Of a DNA stretch of 64,000 nucleotides, positions 61,159 through 64,000 are shown in pieces. Positions within the stretch are counted from its first letter, which is position 1. Every line of letters starts with the position of its first letter. A program made the translations under genes and the position numbers. The notes beneath the pieces are model-generated. The model worked only from the letters and a program-made list of their open reading frames with translations. It was not told the DNA's origin and ran no database searches. Source of the stretch: Phoenix dactylifera (Eukaryota; Streptophyta; Magnoliopsida; Arecales; Arecaceae); contig NC_052401.1 of NCBI RefSeq assembly GCF_009389715.1, forward strand, positions 3,569,530-3,633,529, written 5' to 3'.

Positions 61159-63721
61159 ATGGCCCCTCTTCTTCTCCTCTCACTGTTCTCCCTTCTAAGC
61201 TCTTGTACTGCTCTCCACGATGATGCCACAGTCTTGGCTTCTCTTCGAAACAGCTTCCATTCCACCAGCCCGGAGTTAGACAGTTGGAACACTTCCAACC
61301 TTGGCTCGGCCTGCTCGTGGTTCGGAGTGCGGTGCGAGCGAGACAGAATCGTGGCCATCGATCTCTCCAACCTGAACATCTCGGGCTCCATTTCGCTCGA
61401 AATCTCCGGCCTCGCATCGCTCGTCAACCTCTCCCTCGCCGGCAATGAACTCGAGGGGGATATCAAAGTTTCAAATTTGCCGAGCCTTCGCCACCTTAAC
61501 ATCTCTATCAACCAGTTCAGTGGCGGACTGCACTGGGATTACTCGAGCCTGCCGAGCTTGGAGGTGTTCGACGCCTACAACAACAACTTCACTGCACCAC
61601 TACCCCCCGGCGTCGCAGACTCGAAGAGAATCAAGTATCTGGACCTCGGCGGCAACTTCTTCTACGGAAGCATCCCGGCAAGCTATGGGAGCTTGGTCGA
61701 ACTGGAGTACCTCTCGCTCAACGGCAATGACCTCAGAGGGAGAATTCCATGCGAGCTCGGCAACCTCACGAACTTGAAGCAGCTCTACCTGGGCTTCGAC
61801 AACGAGTTCGAGGGTGGCATTCCGGCCGAGCTTGGGAAGCTGATCAATCTAGTCCATCTAGAGCTCTCGAGCTGCGGCCTCGATGGCGAAATCCCGCATC
61901 AACTTGGCAATCTAGTCTCCCTTCACACTCTATTCATCCACACCAACTTCTTGTCCGGGCCGGTGCCATCGTCGCTCGGGAACCTCACGAGGCTCGTCCA
62001 TCTCGACCTCTCCAACAATGCGCTCACCGGCGAGATACCCCACAAGCTCGCCGCCCTCGGTGGACTGAGCCTTCTGAACCTGTTCATGAACAGACTGCAC
62101 GGATCGATACCGGAGTTCGTTGCGGAGCTGCCGGCTTTGCACACTCTCCAGCTCTTCATGAACAACCTCACCGGCGGTATCCCACGGAGGCTCGGCTCTA
62201 ATGGCCGGATTCGGGTGCTCGACCTTTCGTCGAACAAGCTCACCGGTACCGTTCCTGATAACCTCTGCCCCTCGAACCAGCTCAAAGTCCTCATCCTGCT
62301 GAAAAATTTCTTGTTTGGTCCGATCCCAGAGAGCTTGGGCAGGTGTCTGAGCCTGACCAGAGTGAGACTGGGGCAGAATTATCTCAATGGCACCATTCCT
62401 CCGGGCTTCCTTTACTTGCCCCTGCTCAACCTACTAGATCTCCAAGACAACTACCTCTCTGGTCCAATCTCAGAGAATTCCAATTCTAGCCATGGCTCGA
62501 CACAATTAACCCAGCTCAATCTATCAAACAACTTGCTCTCCGGACCTATCCCACACTCCTTTTCAAACATCTCTTCCCTCCAAGAACTGCAGCTAAACGG
62601 CAACCGATTCAACGGCCCGATCTCCGGCACAATTGGTGAACTCCGGCGGGTTGTCATGCTTGATCTCAGCCATAATGCTCTGTCCGGAAATATCCCACCG
62701 GAGATCGGCAATTGTGCTCAATTAACCTATCTGGACCTTAGCCAAAACAACCTCTCCGGTCCGATTCCACCGGAGATCGCCGAAATTGGGATACTGAGCT
62801 ACATGAACCTATCGAGGAACCACCTCGACGGCATGATACCGAGGTCGATGAGCGCGATGAGGAGCCTCACGGCGGTGGATTTCTCCTTCAACAACTTGTC
62901 CGGTAGGCTTCCGGACTCTGGTCAGCTGGCCTACTTCAATGCTTCATTCTTTGCAGGCAACCCTTGGCTCTGTGGGTCGGTCCTCAACAATCCGTGCAAC
63001 TACATGGCCAGCCCGGTCCAGTCCCGTCGCGGGCCGGGGCATTTCAAACTAGTTCTTGTACTGGGCCTCCTATTGTGCTCGGTGGTCTTCGCGGCGGCCG
63101 CCATCATGCGGGCGAGGTCATGCCGTCGCACATTCGACGGAGACACGTGGCGGCTGACTGCGTTCGGGCGGGTAGATTTCGGCGTGTCGGACGTTATGGA
63201 GAGCATGAAGGACGCGAACGTGATCGGGCGCGGCGGGGCGGGTGTGGTGTACCTCGGGCACACCAGCGCCGGCGAACAGATCGCCGTTAAGAGACTGATG
63301 AGGCTCGGATCCAACGGCCATGATCGCGGGTTTCGAGCTGAGATCCGGACCCTGGGGTGCATCAGGCATCGGAACATCGTACGGCTGCTTGCCTTCTGCT
63401 CCAACAGGGACACCAACGTTCTGGTGTACGAGCACATGAGCAATGGGAGCTTGGGGGAGGTGTTACACGGGAAGCGAGGGGGGTCCTTGGGGTGGGATCG
63501 CAGGTACAGGATAGCGGTGGAGGCAGCCAGGGGTCTATGCTATCTGCACCATGATTGCAGCCCCATGATAGTACACCGGGACGTAAAGAGCAACAACATC
63601 TTGCTGGGCGCTAACTTTGAGGCACACGTCGCGGATTTTGGACTCGCCAAGTTCTTGCACGATGGGGGTGCCTCCGAGTGCATGTCCGCCATCGCTGGAT
63701 CCTACGGCTATATTGCCCCTG
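61159..63721 (+). CDS. BAM3: LRR receptor kinase, BAM3-like, exon 1 (gene continues beyond the window)
   Basis: A plasma-membrane LRR-XI receptor kinase of the CLV1/BAM group; Arabidopsis BAM3 perceives CLE45 in root protophloem development (family knowledge). Signal peptide at about residues 1-19, LRR cap with CSWFGVRC (about 53-60), roughly 20-22 LRRs, membrane helix at about 629-652, and a kinase with VIGRGGAGVVY, AVKRL, RHRNIVRLLAFCSN, HRDVKSNNILLG, DFGLAK and GSYGYIAP. YLDLGGNFFYGSIPASYGS, SLNGNDLRGRIP, NRLHGSIPEFVAELP and ILLKNFLFGPIPESLG follow BAM3 more closely than BAM1, BAM2 or CLV1. The exon ends after the first base of the APE glutamate codon; a GT donor follows at 63722. The frame is intact and GC-rich. 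About 130 kinase residues must lie right of 64000. Confidence 0.93.
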
Positions 63722-64000
63722 GTACACTGTTCCCTGGCCTGTGCTCGATTTCATTTATAGCCTATGATCATGATTAGATGGTTTCTCAAGTTCATTTAAT
63801 TAACTTTGATTAACTTAAAAAAAAAAAATCCTTCTTTTGATTTAGTATTGTTATCAATTACCTAGGTGCAAAACTTTTGCTTAGCTTATTAATGTTGCAT
63901 GGCTCTAAAAAAATTTCTTGCGCCTAGCTAAGGCTCTATAAGTACTTCCATGGTATTGTTTTTTTTCATATTGAAGAAAGTTTTTGGTCATCCATGTCAT
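63722..64000 (+). other. BAM3-like gene intron, start
   Basis: AT-rich sequence after the GTACAC donor. No acceptor followed by the expected kinase continuation (ELA/EYAYT...KSDVYSFG) is visible before the window ends. Confidence 0.8.

Noticed and set aside
61062-63443. Open frames overlapping the BAM3-like exon on both strands
   Set aside because: Shadows of the GC-rich LRR and kinase frame, without independent similarity.

Overview
This is a plant nuclear window, most likely from a monocot and possibly a palm (inference). Evidence: spliced plant gene families with GT-AG introns, AT-rich intergenic DNA full of small LTR elements and MITEs, and a GC-rich class of coding exons (the CCR4-like and BAM3-like genes) beside an AT-richer class (the CEPR2-like gene), the two-class GC pattern usual in monocots.

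Layout. 1-2409 (-): first seven coding exons of the mismatch-repair gene MLH1; the rest lies left of the window. 2.5-9.8 kb: intergenic, with two MITE copies and a degraded TRIM-like element. 9.85-14.1 kb (+): a complete six-exon amino acid permease gene with a tiny first exon, a 2.1 kb first intron carrying a TRIM-like element, and a TATA box. 16.4-17.9 kb: two 3' ends of LINEs with RNase H remnants. 18.0-20.4 kb (-): an intronless CRINKLY4-related receptor kinase (CCR4-like). 20.5-27 kb: intergenic, with a lone TRIM LTR, a SINE-like box pair and local duplications. 27.1-30.7 kb (-): a complete two-exon LRR-XI receptor kinase of the CEPR2 type, perhaps with leader exons and a promoter near 34.5-35.4 kb. 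33.6-41.7 kb: repeats, a third MITE and a four-unit tandem array. 41.7-46.7 kb (-): a Ty1/Copia fossil with a target-site duplication. 46.9-49.8 kb (+): the 3' end and long LTR of a Gypsy-type element, with a TRIM nested in it. 50.7-52.9 kb (-): a possible small unrecognised gene whose intron holds another TRIM. 53-60.7 kb: intergenic. 60.8-64 kb (+): 5' part of a BAM3-like LRR-XI receptor kinase with an upstream ORF; it runs off the right edge.

How the genes relate. MLH1 is a housekeeping repair gene. The three receptor kinases and the amino acid transporter are unlinked in transcription; they are separate plant genes in about 55 kb. By homology CEPR2 and BAM3 are peptide-hormone receptors (CEP and CLE peptides), and they lie head to head 30.5 kb apart with an identically placed phase-1 intron in the kinase APE codon. 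I found no wholly new system. The most interesting signals are the nested and multi-copy small LTR elements, a Copia fossil with non-canonical LTR ends, the candidate leader exons of CEPR2, and the BAM3 upstream ORF. Coordinates were read by eye and may be off by a base in places.
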